64,000 nt of DNA, taken from positions 442,367 through 506,366 of the forward strand of contig JXTB01000172.1 of the NCBI GenBank assembly GCA_002914805.1. The letters are read 5' to 3'. Below are positions 34,865-47,525 of the stretch, one piece after another. Source of the stretch: Parasponia andersonii. Its lineage: Eukaryota > Streptophyta > Magnoliopsida > Rosales > Cannabaceae. The translations under genes and the position numbers were made by a program. Position 1 is the stretch's first letter; every line of letters starts with the position of its first letter. The notes beneath the pieces are model-generated. The model was given only the letters and a program-made list of their open reading frames with translations, was not told the origin of the DNA and made no database searches.

Positions 34865-37340
34865 AAGAGGAAATGGGAATGATAACTAACTAAATCATTA
34901 ATTAGTTTTTACAGTTTGGTTGCTCGGGTTCCGCTTTGACACCATGAGACGAAGTAAATAAGTAAAAAAAAAGCATGTTTTTCGGTGGATAACAGCTGGA
35001 TTTTGGTTCAGTCAAGTTTGGAGTGGAATATCAAAATCCTAAGACCATGCAACTAGATGATTAATGTGTTGGGTCGAATCCAAACTTTGGTCATTCGGGT
35101 TAATCAGATCGATCAGATTTGTTTGCGTTACCCAGTATTGGTAGAGATTTCACCTTATTTCATACATGTATAAGAATGTATATTTTTTACTAGTGATTTA
35201 TATTAACTTGTCCTCTCGATAACTCAACCCAAATCAAAAATGACAATTCTACCAAAAAATTATTTAATTTTTGGTTAGTAATCTTCCCAAACAGAAGTGA
35301 CGGATTGGGTATACGGTTAAATGAATTCATTTTTACACTTCATCTTAGTAAATGTTCGAGGGTTTATATATATATAAATGCAGGGACTGAGGGACATGCA
35401 CTCTAGTGGGGCCAAAAGGTGTAATTGCAAAGCATGAGGGAAGTAAAAAAGGTCCAACAGCCTAACTTGATTAGTCCTAAGCATAATGCAACTTGAGCTC
35501 AACTTAAAGCTAACACTTATGGATTTCTAACACTTTTACTAATAAAAGCCCAAAAAAAAAAAATACAGAAATACGGAAGTCAGACTTTTTTTTCAAATTT
35601 TAATATAATTTTTTTAGAAAAATATCGCATTTCTAAAAAATTTTAGAACAATATCACATTTTAAAAATATTTTAGAAAATATTATTTTTAAAATAGTTAC
35701 TAGTTACCAATTTCTGAAAACTGATTGTCGGTTACTGTTTACCAGTTATATGCTAATTATAAATACATTTGGTTACTAATTATCAATTTCTGGAAATTAG
35801 TTATCAGTGATTAGTTATTATTTTAAAAAATGGCAGCTTTTCAAATATTTTAGAAAACAATATTTTTCTAATAAAAACCATATTGTACTTAAAAAAACAC
35901 AAACCATCGTATTTTTTTAATTTTTTTCTAAAAATACTGTACAATATCTAATTTCCCCAACACTTATTAGGGTCGGGCTTGGGTTAATCATTGTTGTGTA
36001 TAAAAGTCTTCCTGAAATCCTAATTAAAGAAGCTTGAAATCCAAACTCAAAAGTTGATTTAAAGATTCCAAAAGCCCAAAAATAAACGTAAAGATAAAAA
36101 AACAAAAAACAAATTGATTTTATATGGTAAACATTTAAAAGAAATTGAAAAATCTTGGTTTTATTTGGAAAAATATCACTTTTAAAAATTTATTAGAAAA
36201 ATACTATTTTTTCCAATTGATGAGGCACTTGATGTAACTAGTCAAGTTATTTGAAATAATCAGGCTAGTTATCTTAAGTAACTCGATTAGTTATCTTAAT
36301 TAGTCCGACTGAGTACTTCGAGTATTTTTGAAAACATGATATTTTTTTTAATAAATCCAAGATTTTTCAAAAAAGATTTAGTCCATCTGTAATTTTTGAA
36401 TTTTGAGTATTTATAAGAAATAGCTTTTTTATGATCAATTTAGAGAATGGTAATTTTTTTACACCAATTTAATAAGACCATTTTATAATTTTATTTTTAT
36501 AAAGGACTATTTTTTAGTTGATCTATATTTTATAAAGCAAATCAATTTTTGAAAAGGTAAAGCAAATTTTTTAAAAACTAAATCCATTTTAAAAAAATAA
36601 ATCAATTTACAAAAAAATTGTATTTTGAAATACTATATATGAAAAAGGTCTATTTTTTAAATAATTATTAAAATTCAGTTATTTTTTAACAATATTTAAA
36701 AAACAATCATTTTGCAAAATATTATCTAAAATTCAGCCATTTAGCTAAAAAGTCTTTGAATTTTTTTGGCTTTTGGGCTTGGAGTTTTATAAGAATCCCA
36801 TATAAATATAAATTTTTTTCCCTAGTTTTATGTTATTAACTCTTAAATAAATTATCTCATTCTTCTAGTGTTTTTTAATATTCTATTTTAATTTTAAGAC
36901 ACATATATGGTACAACCAAATGGCCTGTATCAATAGAGTTAAATCTAATGGTTGACATCAAATTGTACTTTAGGTATGATATGACAAAAAAATTATAAAT
37001 AAGAGAAAGGGTGGCCTATTGCCACTTTTTTTTCTCTCTTTTCACACCTCTTCTAAATAAATTCCTCTCTAAAATTTAAAAATTAAGTATTATTTCAACA
37101 CACACCCTTTTAATTTTTTTCATTCCAAAATTGGCCATCAATAATAAAACCAAGCGATTTTTTTTTTTCTCACCCACTAGTTTTAAAAATTTCTCCATCA
37201 TTTGTATGATCTTCTTCAACTTCTTGTTAATTTCTTAATAAGAACTCAGCTTATAAATCAAAAGGGCCAAACTTTCAGGATTTGAAATATTCATCATTTA
37301 TATTTCTCCTTGAAATTAAGATAAAGTTCTTGAAATTAAT
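34865..37340. other. AT-rich intergenic region
   Basis: It contains low-complexity runs, with degenerate repetition of GGTTACTNNTTACCAGTTA-like words near 35695-35830 and AAATCAATTT-like words near 36530-36610. No gene or complete element was recognised. Confidence 0.4.
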
Positions 37341-37530
37341 TTTTTAAGGTTCTTAGGAACTATAGAGAGACAGAGTTTCTTGAATTATTTCTTAGAGTTC
37401 TTAATATTTTTTAGGATTCTTAAGAACTAGAGAAGAAAGTTAGAGATCTTGAATATTTTTTAGGATTTTTGAAATGTAAGAAGAGAGTTAGAGTTCTTGA
37501 ATTATTGTTTAGAGTTCTTTAAATAGAAAG
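37340..37530. repeat. degenerate minisatellite
   Basis: AGAGTTCTTGAATTATT and variants such as TAGAGATCTTGAATATTTTT and TAGGATTCTTAAGAACTAGA recur about five times. The units are of unequal length. Confidence 0.6.
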
Positions 37531-37691
37531 TTAGAATTGAGAGTTTGCAGTATTTTTGTTTCTAGGACTAAAAAAATTCTATTCTTTTTTATATATGATT
37601 TACTTATCAGTTTGTGTTTAAGGGGTGTGTGAAGAAAAAAAAAATAGTCTATATCATTAATATTATTTACGTCCAATTATGTCATTTCACA

Positions 37692-37765
37692 TATGGTTAT
37701 TTATGTTATTTAATAATTAGTAAATAGGTATGGTTATTTATGTTATTTAATAATTAGTAAATAGG
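37692..37765. repeat. two perfect 37-bp tandem copies
   Basis: TATGGTTATTTATGTTATTT plus 17 more bases is repeated immediately (37692-37728 and 37729-37765). Confidence 0.9.
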
Positions 37766-38635
37766 TTGAGAAGAGGGGGAAAAAAAAAAAAAGGTTACAA
37801 TATAGCTACCTAAGAGAAATTGGAGTCGTTGTCCCTCTCCTACACTTCACTTTTAAAGAACTTCAATTTTTCTTCTTTTTTGGCTAAATGGCCAAGTGTG
37901 TCAATTTTTACATTTGGCTTATCAGCTGGTATACTAGCTCAAATTTTAGACTTTGCATATCTACTTATTTACATCTACTTTCGTAAGCTATTTTGCTATA
38001 AATGTTTGAAAAACATATATCTAATTAAAAGATAACCCAAATTTGAACCATTCTGCTAAGAGGTTAAATAAGTTGTACGTCAAAGCATTGGAAAAAAAAA
38101 TTATAGGAAAAAACATGTAAGCCATCAACTTGCTTAGGCCATTGATGACCTCCATGGATTCGATGGCTTTTTCTGATGGCCGAGCAATGGCTTACCAGTA
38201 AAATTGTCTCTAATGTATGAGTTGATTTTTGGCTACTTTTGGAAACGGATTTTAGAGGAAAAAAATCATAGAAAAATAAAAAGAAAAATATTTTTTCTTA
38301 AAGTTTATAAAATTTTATTTTGACATTTTTGATTTTATTAATTAATATTTTGACATTCTATATATTAATAAATAACATCAAATCAAACTCTCATTTTTTT
38401 AAAAAAAAATTATTTTTTTATTTCAATCCAAATAAGAGAAAATAAAATCTCTTGAAATTTTTTTTCTTTCCCTTCAAAAATTCCAATTCTACATAGTGAT
38501 TTTCCTTAAAAAAATCTAAGTTCCAAATAGTGATTTCCCCATTTTTCTCTTGAGTTCTTCGATGGCCTACAATTACAAGATATTCTCCTATTGTGTGGGT
38601 TTCTTCTCTTTTTTTTTTTGCCTTTATCACACATT

Positions 38636-38666
38636 TATATAAAAATACCTATTGGATTGGACCCAT
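38636..38666. mobile_element. truncated right end of the (TA)n MITE family
   Basis: AAAATACCTATTGGATTGGA is followed by CCC and (TA)n, as at the right end of the full copies. No matching left end or core is present. Confidence 0.55.
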
Positions 38667-39171
38667 ATATATAATACTTTTGATAGATTTTTTTTTTTGG
38701 CGAACTTTGACAGAACGAGAGAAACTATACTAAAAGATGAAAAAAAAAGAGACACGAAATCAGAAGGAGGCATAAACCTGATCTCTCATGATAAAGATAT
38801 CGATAGATTAAGACGTTAGAGATTGGTAATATGGCCTTTTTTAATGTTATTTGATGACCATTTTACTTTTTTAGTGGGACTCACTATATATGAGATTTAA
38901 TAATTTTTCTTTTTACAGTACAATGGTGGTTATGGAATCTTACATGAGCTGCAATCAACCTACAATCTTAGATCCGTCTCTTCCTTTACAATAACTTATT
39001 AGGTGGTTGGTGTTGAAAATGTATCCTCAATTTTAATGTTCTTTTAATTTAATTTTCTAAGCACAAATTCCAAATTTGATTAGAAAATAAAGCCTAAAAT
39101 CTAACCCTACATTTGAGCTTGAAGCCTTTAAGGATGAACTTTGGGATGGTTTTCAAACTCAACCATAACTC

Positions 39172-41040
39172 TGTTGGAATAAGTGAGAGAAACTCATAAA
39201 AGCAATTATTTTTATGAGACATTTTCATATTAATGAAATAAAAAAATTATTCATTAGTTATTTATGAGTAATAATATTTGAATAAATGTCCATTTATTGT
39301 ATCAATATGAATCTTTGTGATTACAATGTAGATTCATATAAAATATAAATATAAGTTATTTACAATTAATTAATTGAGATTTGTAGTAATATAAATAAGA
39401 TTGGGTACTTTATTTATGTTATAGCAGACTTTAGAATAGTTTGATTTATCTTGGTCGAACTAAAGTCAACTAGTGTTGATGGAACTTGCACCAAATTGGA
39501 TCATAAATGAAATTCTATTTGATAATGTCAATAGAAAAAGAATTTCATAGGTAGTGATTAGCTTTACTCTCAATCTTAAATTAGTTATAGTTGTGTATTA
39601 TCAAATATAAGTTTATTTGAATTGGCAATGAGTGAGATTAATTGAAGTCAATATTCTCTGTTATTTGGTAAAAGATATTTGTTGAATTATATAATTAGCT
39701 GGCAATATAGAATTTAGTGACATAACATCTCTCGGTAGATTTTAGTACTTGATCATAAGGTCTTAGGCTTAAGTATATCAACAATGATTTGTCCTAGATA
39801 TTTATTAATGATTATTAGAGGAATCAATAAGGACTAAAAAATATATAATTATATTTTTATGATGTTATAAAAATGAGTATTAACAAAGAATCATTATGGT
39901 ATGAGACATTACTCTAAAATATAGCATGGACAGTTAGAGTACAATTTCAATTATTTAATAGAATAAAGTTGAAATTAAATAATTAACAGACCCTTTAATT
40001 ATTCAGGAGTGGACTATACATGTCCTATAAGATCTCCAGACTAACTTGTATCAAATATTATACTGTTACTGAGTTAGACTAATTAAATTAGTAATTGGAC
40101 GTAATTAGGGTGGACTGCGTAGTAGGCTACATGCCTGGCACAATTACTGGGTTTGGGGCATAGTAGACTTGTTTCAGTTTTTGGTAACTCCTGGATAAAA
40201 TTGGCAAAACACTAAGGATATTATTCTTTGGAATATGTTATTTTTCAAAAAAAGAATGGCTGAGATTCCTACCTTTGATTTAGTTCAATAAACCTATACA
40301 TAATTAGATAGACATTCTTAATATGGTTAATTGAATATTAACAAATATAAGAAAATCTAATGAAGTAATCTTTGATTAATTGCTGAATATAAAAAGTAAT
40401 ACATAATATAGTCAAATATTGTAATTTATGAAATCGTGTTATAGGATATTTCTTGGAAAGGAAATATCCTATTTTGGCCAAACTTAGCCATTAAGGAACG
40501 AGCCCATATGCCTACAACACAATGAGTGTGGTGTGTAGGACTCAGTGGTTACTTTCTAGGGACCTCTTGTATGTTGTCTATAAATAGAAGTCCAAGGTGT
40601 GTAGGACTCAATGGTTACTTTCTAGGGACCTCTTGTATGTTGTCTATAAATAAAAGTGTAGGACTCAATGGTTACTTTCTAGGGACTTCTTGTATGTTGT
40701 CTATAAATAGAAGTCCTTAGATGGCCATTACACAAGAGACAAAAACTATAATAAAACCATAATTAAGTTCTATTAGTTTTTCAAGAGAAAAAATTTACAA
40801 TGTATGTAAACATTTATTTCTCCATTCTTAGATTTCTTTGTGAATTAAGTGCAATATTAATTATATTTTTTCCCGTGTAGCATATAAAGATCACACTTTT
40901 GTAGACTATGAAAATCTTTTGAAAATTTGAGTTATATGCTTGGTTATTTTAGATTAACAAGAGGTAAGAATCTAAGTACATAAATCTAATATGTTATTGT
41001 GAGTTTTACATATGTTACTAGTTATTTTTCGTTGCATTGT
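39172..41040 (+). mobile_element. LTR-like segment (solo or truncated) with a triplicated promoter block
   Basis: It begins TGTTGGAATAAGTGAGAG, a common opening of plant copia LTRs. Promoter-like TATAAATA boxes are followed about 35-100 bp on by an A/T-rich leader. No gag-pol protein, primer-binding site or second LTR was found, and I could not locate a target duplication. The right limit is uncertain. Confidence 0.4.
40533..40716 (+). repeat. three tandem 59-64-bp units, each with a TATA box
   Basis: Units start at 40533, 40597 and 40656 with GTGTAGGACTCA, continue TGGTTACTTTCTAGGGAC, and end with TATAAATA (40579, 40645, 40702) and GAAGTCC or a variant. Each unit therefore carries its own TATA box. 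Confidence 0.9.
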
Positions 41041-41520
41041 TTAAAAGAAAAATTGTTAGCAATTTTTCAAGAAAATTTAAATTTTAAAATTACTACTAAC
41101 CATTATTTTTCTATGGTCTTTACAGCAAACTCAACTTAGCTCAAAATTCTTTAACTCGAAAATTTTAGCTCGAGCGTATCCAAATCCGAAAATGTGGGTT
41201 TGGGACGGACTTGAACTGCCCAATTTACACCTGCCATAAGTGAATAAAAACATCTATGTTGTAAGTATTGGTGGCAATTCGGGCCGGCCCGCGGCCTGTT
41301 AGAGTGGCCCGCGGGCCGGGCCAGGCCGGGCCGGTACATTTAGGGTCGGGCTGGGCCTGGGTATCGTGTCCCGGCTGGTGGGCCTGACCCGGCCCGGCCC
41401 TTTTTTTTTTTTTTTTTGGGCCCAGATTCGGCTGGGCCCTTAAATTTAAAAAAAAATAGATAAAGGGCCCAGACAAGTTCTGGGCCCTTTGTTTTTAACG
41501 GTAATATATGATATATATAT

Positions 41521-41550
41521 ATCCAACGGTAACAAATGTTACCGTTGGAT
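41521..41550. repeat. 13-bp inverted repeat inside the hAT element
   Basis: ATCCAACGGTAAC and GTTACCGTTGGAT are exact complements around a 4-base centre. A strong hairpin or a dimeric protein site is possible. Confidence 0.85.
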
Positions 41551-42458
41551 TTTTATCATTTTTTTTTGTTTAAACTATTTTTTTAAATTAAAAAAAAAAT
41601 ATTTTCTTACACTATAAATACTCTACACTCTCTACTCTTTTTTCACATTTACAATTTTCAAATACTCTCTTATTTTCTCATTCTTTCTCTCTAAATCTCT
41701 AATTATATTCTCAATTTTATTTTTTTCTCTCAAATCTAACTACTATTTACTAATTATTAGTAATTATATTTTATAGTCTCCAAAGTCCAAACACTCCACA
41801 ACTCATAAAGCTTAATTAAAGGTACGATTTAATTTATTTATCATAATTATCTTTTTAATTTATTTAATTTATAGTATATTTAGTTGTTTACTATTATTAC
41901 TAGTATAATAATTAGTAGTTTATAGTTACTAGTTAAGTAGTTAGTAACTTAGTAGTTCTACAAGACTTGGGTTTTTATTTTAATTCAATTGTAATTTTTT
42001 ACAAGTAAGATAGTAATTCATTAGTTTGTAGTTTGTAGAAAATTTATTAGAATATTATATTTTAAATTTCAATGAATTTTTAATTTTTAATAGTTTACAA
42101 TTAAATTTGTAGTAGAAAATTTATTAAATATATTTTCAATTAATTTGTAATTTATAGTTGTTTATAATAAAGTTAGTAGAAACTAGAAAGTTTATTACAA
42201 TATTAAATTTTTAATTTCAATTAGTAGTTTACAATTAAGTTAGTAGAAGTTTATTAGAATATTATATTTTAAATTTCAATTAATTTGTAGTAGTTTACAA
42301 TTAAGTTAGTAGAAGTTTATTAGAATATTATATTTTAAATTTCAATTTATTTGTAATTTATTGTTGTTTATAATTAAGTTGGTAGAATATCTATATTTGT
42401 AATTTCGATTTATTTATAGTTGTGTATAATTTTAATATCTATATTTTTAATATAGGAT

Positions 42459-44588
42459 ATGGATATGTCAAAATATATCCCTATTGATTTGGAATTGGAT
42501 GATGACCAAATTCGCATAGCTGAAGAGGGTGACCAAGTCCCCGAAATACAAACTAATCCAAATGCTAGTAGAAGTTGTTCACAATTTCAAGATAGTTGTT
42601 CGCCGAGTGCAAACACGACCTCCAAACGTGCAAGGACAACTTCCAATGGATGGGACCATTTCGATCCAGAATTCAAAGATGAGGCTGATGGTAAGAAGAC
42701 AAAAATGGCAAGATGTAAATATTATAAGAAATTATTAACTGCTAAACCATCTAGTGGGACCGCTCATTTGAATAGACATAGTGATGCATGTGTCAAAAAA
42801 TACAAAAAAGATAAGGAGCCTACTCAATCAACTCTTCAACTCAACAAGAATGCTTCGGTAAGTTCTTGGAACTATGATCCTTTAGTAGCTAGGGAATCTC
42901 TAGCACATTTAATTGCTATAAAAGATTTACCATTAGGTTTTGGTGATTGCAATAGCTATGAAGATCATATTAGAAGATCTTATTATCCAAACTTTAAAAG
43001 AGTTTCTAGAAATACCACTAAAAGTGATTTGATTAAAGTTTATGAAAATATGCGTAAAGATTTAATATCTGAATTAACTTCATTAAACTTTTGTATTGCA
43101 TTGACATCTGATATTTGGGGTGCTAATTCTAAATAAGATTATTTAAGTGTAGTTGCACATTATTTAGATTCTAGATGGATAATGCAAAAAAGAATAATTA
43201 GATTTCGAGTCGTTGATAATAAACATACTGCTGAAATTATTAGAGATAGAATTTTAAATGTTGTTGAAGAATATGGCATAGCGAATCGCATTATCTCTAT
43301 CACTTTAGATAATGCTACCGCAAATACAAAGGCCATAAAATTACTTAGCAATTTGGTAAGTTCATACACTGGAGGATTCTTACTGCATCAACATTGTGCA
43401 TGTCACATCATCAACTTTATCATCAAATCAGGTATAGATGTTATAAATGTATACATTGAAAATATTCGATCTGCTATTACTTATATTCATGCTTCTAATC
43501 CACGCATTGCTGAATTTAAAAGATACTGCATAGCTCAAAGATTAAAACCAAGAAAATTCTAAGTTGACATGCCTGTAAGGTGGAATTCCACTTATTTAAT
43601 GTTGAAAAATGCATTACCATATAAAATTTCAATTACTATGTTTTACAATTCAAAAATAGGTTCATTAGTATTGAAAGATGAAGATTGGTTCATTTGTGAA
43701 AAATTTGTACAATTTTTAGACGCTTTTCATGAAGCTACTGTTGCATTATCTGGTATTTATTATCCTACTTCTCCAGTTATTTCACGTCATATTTTTTTTA
43801 TTGCTGAAATGTTTTATAAGGCAAGATGTGACCCTATACTTAAATCAATTATAACACGTATGCAAGAAGTATTTTTGAAATATTGGTTTCCAATTCCTTT
43901 ATTATATTCATTTGCTTTTATTTTAGATCCTAGGAGTAAATTAAATGGTCTTTCTAATTTAATTAGTTACATTTCTACATGTTTTGAGATAGACTATACT
44001 ACTGAATATACAAATGCTCGTGACAAATTTTTTGAAGTGTATAGTATATATGAGACTAAGTTTGGCAGTAATCAACAACAACACACTCCTCCACAAGAAA
44101 CTGAAGAACAGTAAAAAAATAAGTCTTTTTGGAGTATGGTAGGTTTTCGTCCTCAAGGTTGTGGTCGTGGCTCATCATCAACATCATCAAGTTCAAGTCA
44201 ACTACTACCACCAATAAATCCACAACAATCCTCTGATCTTACTCAATATATTGAGCTAGACTCTGACATCGACCCCAATGATGAAAACTTCAAAGTTTTG
44301 GAATGGTGGCATAAGCGTCAACCAAGATTCCCGGTGCTTTCACAATTAGCCCGTGATATTTTAACGATTCCGGTGTCCACGATTTCTTCAGAGTCTGCTT
44401 TTAGTACGACTAAGATGATAGTAGATGAGCGGAGGACTTCGTTGGCCCCTGAAATAGTTGAGGTGTTAACATGTGTTAAAGATTGGGAAAAAGCGGCAAA
44501 GCGAAATCAAGACATTATTCGTATTTGTAATGAAGAATTGGCCGAAAATTTCAATAACTTATATATGAATGATGATGATGAGTCATAA
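42459..44588 (+). pseudogene. hAT transposase with three in-frame stops
   Basis: One frame of 710 codons holds a whole hAT transposase, broken only by TAA at 43134, 43560 and 44112, with no frameshift. The N-terminal BED-type zinc finger reads CKYYKK...HLNRHSDAC, so the second Cys of the usual CxxC is replaced by Tyr. The catalytic RNase-H-like core includes LTSDIW and ITLDNATANTKAI, and MPVRWNSTYLM follows the second stop. The C-terminal dimerisation domain (hATC) reads EWWHKRQPRFPVLSQLARDI, then SESAFS. It belongs to the Ac-like plant hAT group. It is probably inactive, but could be mobilised in trans. Confidence 0.92.
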
Positions 44589-44926
44589 ACTCATAAAGTC
44601 ATAATTGATGATATACTAGTTTTTTCAAGTAATAATTTGAATTGTAATAAATGATCATCAATAAAATCAAATTTCAATATTTCAAATTTATTTGTTTGAT
44701 TATTTTTCTTAATATTCTATTTAATTATTATTAATTTTTTAACAATAGAAAACATATGTAGTTTATGTTGTCAATGTTTGTAAATGAAAATTCAAATAAA
44801 AGTTTAAATTTAACAGATTAAAAAAAATTGTTAAAAAAAATCAAATAATAGAAAAAAAAAAAACGGGCCGGCCTGGCCCGATCCGGTTTTTGCCCGTCAA
44901 AAAGTTCGGTGGGCCAACGGGCCCGG

Positions 44927-45142
44927 ACCGGACCATATTTTATTTTGACCGGACCGAGCCGATCCGGTCTGCATTTTTGGACGGGCCGGCCCGGTCCAAT
45001 CACCCCCTAAAACCCGTGATGGGCGGGCCGACCAGACCGGACCATATTTTATTTTGACCGGACCGAGCCGATCCGGTCTGCATTTTTGGACGGGCCGGCC
45101 CGGTCCAATCACCCCCTAAAACCCGTGATGGGCGGGCCGACC
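44927..45142. repeat. two 109-bp tandem copies in the hAT right subterminal region
   Basis: ACCGGACCATATTTTATTTT and the 89 bases after it repeat at 45036 almost without change. The unit carries the GGGCCGGCCCGG motif, so the duplication doubled those sites. Confidence 0.9.
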
Positions 45143-45670
45143 CAGCCCGACCCATTTTGCCACCTCTACCTCTAGTTGTAAGCTATTCAATTAGTAAACG
45201 TAAACACTCTACACTTCTTATGGAAACCATTTCTTATCCACACGCTAAAACTAGAAAATGGCACAAAACGAGGCCGTCTCGCATGAGATGCAATTGCTGT
45301 CCGTGGCCGTCACCATCGTCCATGACCATAGCTCAAACCATTTTTTTATTGAATCCAATCACAACCTTTCATTTACTCCCCAGTCCCTCACAAGTCACAC
45401 CCACTAGCCACCACCGGTTTGTCCGCTTATCACAAGCAAACACTCTGTCTCTCGAGATTCTGAAAATTATACCCAAAAAAAAAAAAACAAAAATCATTTT
45501 ATTTTATAAAAAATTCCCTAAAGATACCACAAAGACCAACTAAAATATCCACCCAAGTGAGCACTTTACCCAACCCCTCTTGATGAAATGAAATCCTTCT
45601 TCTACTTGTAGCTCATCCCATTCCCCTCCATAGTCCCTACCCTCTCTCTCTCTCTCTCACACTAGAAGCC

Positions 45671-46615
45671 ATGTTTGAAGATTCTGTATCCTTCATACCA
45701 TCAATCTGGGCCTCCATGAACAGCTGGTTCACACCCACTGTTCTCTTCGTCCTCCTCAACCTCATGATAGGCACCATTGCCATTACCTCAAGCCTGACCA
45801 GTAGTACTAGTACCCAAAAGCACCATGGTCAATCAGGGGAGCAACACACTCATCCTCATCTTCAACTCGCTAGATCTCCATCCATGTTGCAGAGACTTAA
45901 ATCCATCAATTTCTACTCCTACAGATCCCAAGAACCCACTACCCATTTCCAAGAACCCCATCACGAAATGGAGCCCAATTTCGCTTTGAGGCAACCCCAA
46001 GAACAAGTCGTCGAACAACCATCCCATTCCATGACCAGATCTCCCTCCATGCTCCAGAAGCTCAAGTCCAACAATCTCTACCATTACATTTCCCATGAGT
46101 ACTTCGCCCTATCTCATCAGGCCCAACCCACTTCCCAAATCCAGACCCACCCAGAACCCGAGCCCGAACCCGAGCAGACCCATCTCGATTTTGAACCGGA
46201 GGAAGAAAAAGAAGAAGGAGAGGAGGAGAGCCGAGACCAATTCGAAGACGAAGACCATTCTCAGAGCCTGGACGAGATTTACAGCCAGCTAAAGAGCGAC
46301 AACGGTCACGTGGCCCGGAGCAAGTCCGACACCAAGCCCACCTCCGGCGAGGCTCCGGCGAAGCTATCGAGGAAGATGAAGAAGTCGGCGAGCGCCAAAT
46401 CGGCGTTCGCGCACCTCGAAGAGGCCGACGTCGTCGAGAGTCGCCGGCCGGCGACTGTGAGGGAAGGGAAGGCCAGAGTGACGGAGGTGGACGATGAAGA
46501 GGTGGACGCCAAGGCCGATGACTTCATCAACAAGTTCAGGCAAGGTCTCAAGTTGCAGAGGCTTGATTCGATCAAAAGGGACAAGGAGATGATCGGGAGA
46601 GGGGCTGGAAAGTGA
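45671..46615 (+). CDS. DUF4408/DUF761 protein
   Basis: This is an uninterrupted frame of 314 residues. The N-terminus (FIPSIWASMNSWFTPTVLFV) and one hydrophobic segment (about residues 22-42) match DUF4408, a plant membrane-anchored domain. Two copies of a short motif, RSPSMLQRLKSINFY and RSPSMLQKLKSNNLY, follow, then an acidic Glu/Asp-rich middle part. The C-terminus (KADDFINKFRQGLKLQRLDS, then IKRD) is DUF761, as in cotton fibre and PAMP-induced A70-type proteins. Function is unknown; some relatives are induced by pathogen signals. The start follows a CT-rich leader (45640-45658). The hAT element ends about 500 bp upstream, so it may have displaced distal promoter sequence. Confidence 0.9.
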   Translation: MFEDSVSFIPSIWASMNSWFTPTVLFVLLNLMIGTIAITSSLTSSTSTQKHHGQSGEQHTHPHLQLARSPSMLQRLKSINFYSYRSQEPTTHFQEPHHEMEPNFALRQPQEQVVEQPSHSMTRSPSMLQKLKSNNLYHYISHEYFALSHQAQPTSQIQTHPEPEPEPEQTHLDFEPEEEKEEGEEESRDQFEDEDHSQSLDEIYSQLKSDNGHVARSKSDTKPTSGEAPAKLSRKMKKSASAKSAFAHLEEADVVESRRPATVREGKARVTEVDDEEVDAKADDFINKFRQGLKLQRLDSIKRDKEMIGRGAGK

Positions 46616-47508
46616 GAAAAAACTAAAAACTAGGTCAAAATTCCAGTTTCCCTTATCTTTGGTGGGTTAATATCAATTATCATCATCATCATTATTATTA
46701 TTATTATTATTGATTGTTATTTCAAATATATTTTTGCTACTTTAGAAATTACTACCTCATGTAATGTAATGTAATGTAGATCTATCTGCTTCTTGTTAAT
46801 TGTCTACCCTTATTTCAAATTTAGAAAACCATTGTCTTAATTTTGCCATTTGAATTATTTTTCGTCCAAATTGAGAATTTTTTTTTTCAATAAAATTATA
46901 ATTATAATTATTGGGTTTGGAGTAAAATTAGGTCTCGGTGTTTATGGGGTAGAAAATATTGAATAGAGAAAGTGGTGATGAGTGAGGGAGTGAGTGAGTG
47001 AAAGAGTGATGCAAAAGAGGAGAGTTTGGTCCAATTGCTTCGGCTCTTTGCATCGTGCTTATCCGCGTACGGTGGCGCTAGGTTGTGTTGCACGTGCGAG
47101 ATGTTGTTATGGCTATTTATTATGGTGCATTTAAGTCACTCTGAAAATTTGTCCCCCAAAAAAAGGGTCGCAAGGAAAAAAAAAAAAAAAAAGATTATTA
47201 AATTTAGGTTAGTAAATACTGGCATGAATGCTAATTGTATGGTGATCCATTTCTGGTATGGAAAGGTTTTTATTTTTCGACATATGTAATGGATGGATCA
47301 AAATGGCACCTAATTTAGGAGAAACGCCCAAGGTTCTATTGCTAAAAGTGAACTGCTATGTTTGCAAATAAATATTTTAGAGGACTGTTTTCTTTTTTTG
47401 ATAAGCTATTTTTGGACGAATGTTAAGTAGTAAATGTGAGAGAGCACTTTTTCATAAACGAAAAAATTTGTGGTCAAATTGAATTAAAATTTGTCAAATT
47501 AAGGGGAA
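46616..47508. other. intergenic region with an (ATT)n microsatellite
   Basis: It begins with the DUF4408 gene 3' UTR. An ATC/ATT trinucleotide repeat lies at 46679-46712 and TAATG repeats near 46760. No other gene was recognised. Confidence 0.55.
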
Positions 47509-47525
47509 AAAAGGGTTTGGATGTT

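Larger units (their letters stand above)
41266..45174 (+). mobile_element. hAT DNA transposon with perfect target duplication
   Basis: The element is 3909 bp. An exact 8-bp duplication GTTGTAAG flanks it (41258-41265 and 45175-45182). The left end TATTGGTGGCAA faces a right end whose reverse complement is TAGAGGTAGAGGTGGCAA, a hAT terminus with a 6-bp repeat added. Both subterminal regions are full of GGGCCGGCCCG-type motifs in an otherwise AT-rich region; such repeats bind transposase in hAT elements. The interior has one transposase frame with three stops. Confidence 0.95.

Noticed and set aside
40533-40716. CRISPR-like spaced repeats
   Set aside because: Units are head-to-tail with no unique spacers, in a plant nuclear genome.
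45157-45543. 128-codon frame upstream of the DUF4408 gene
   Set aside because: It starts inside the hAT right end and has no recognisable domain.
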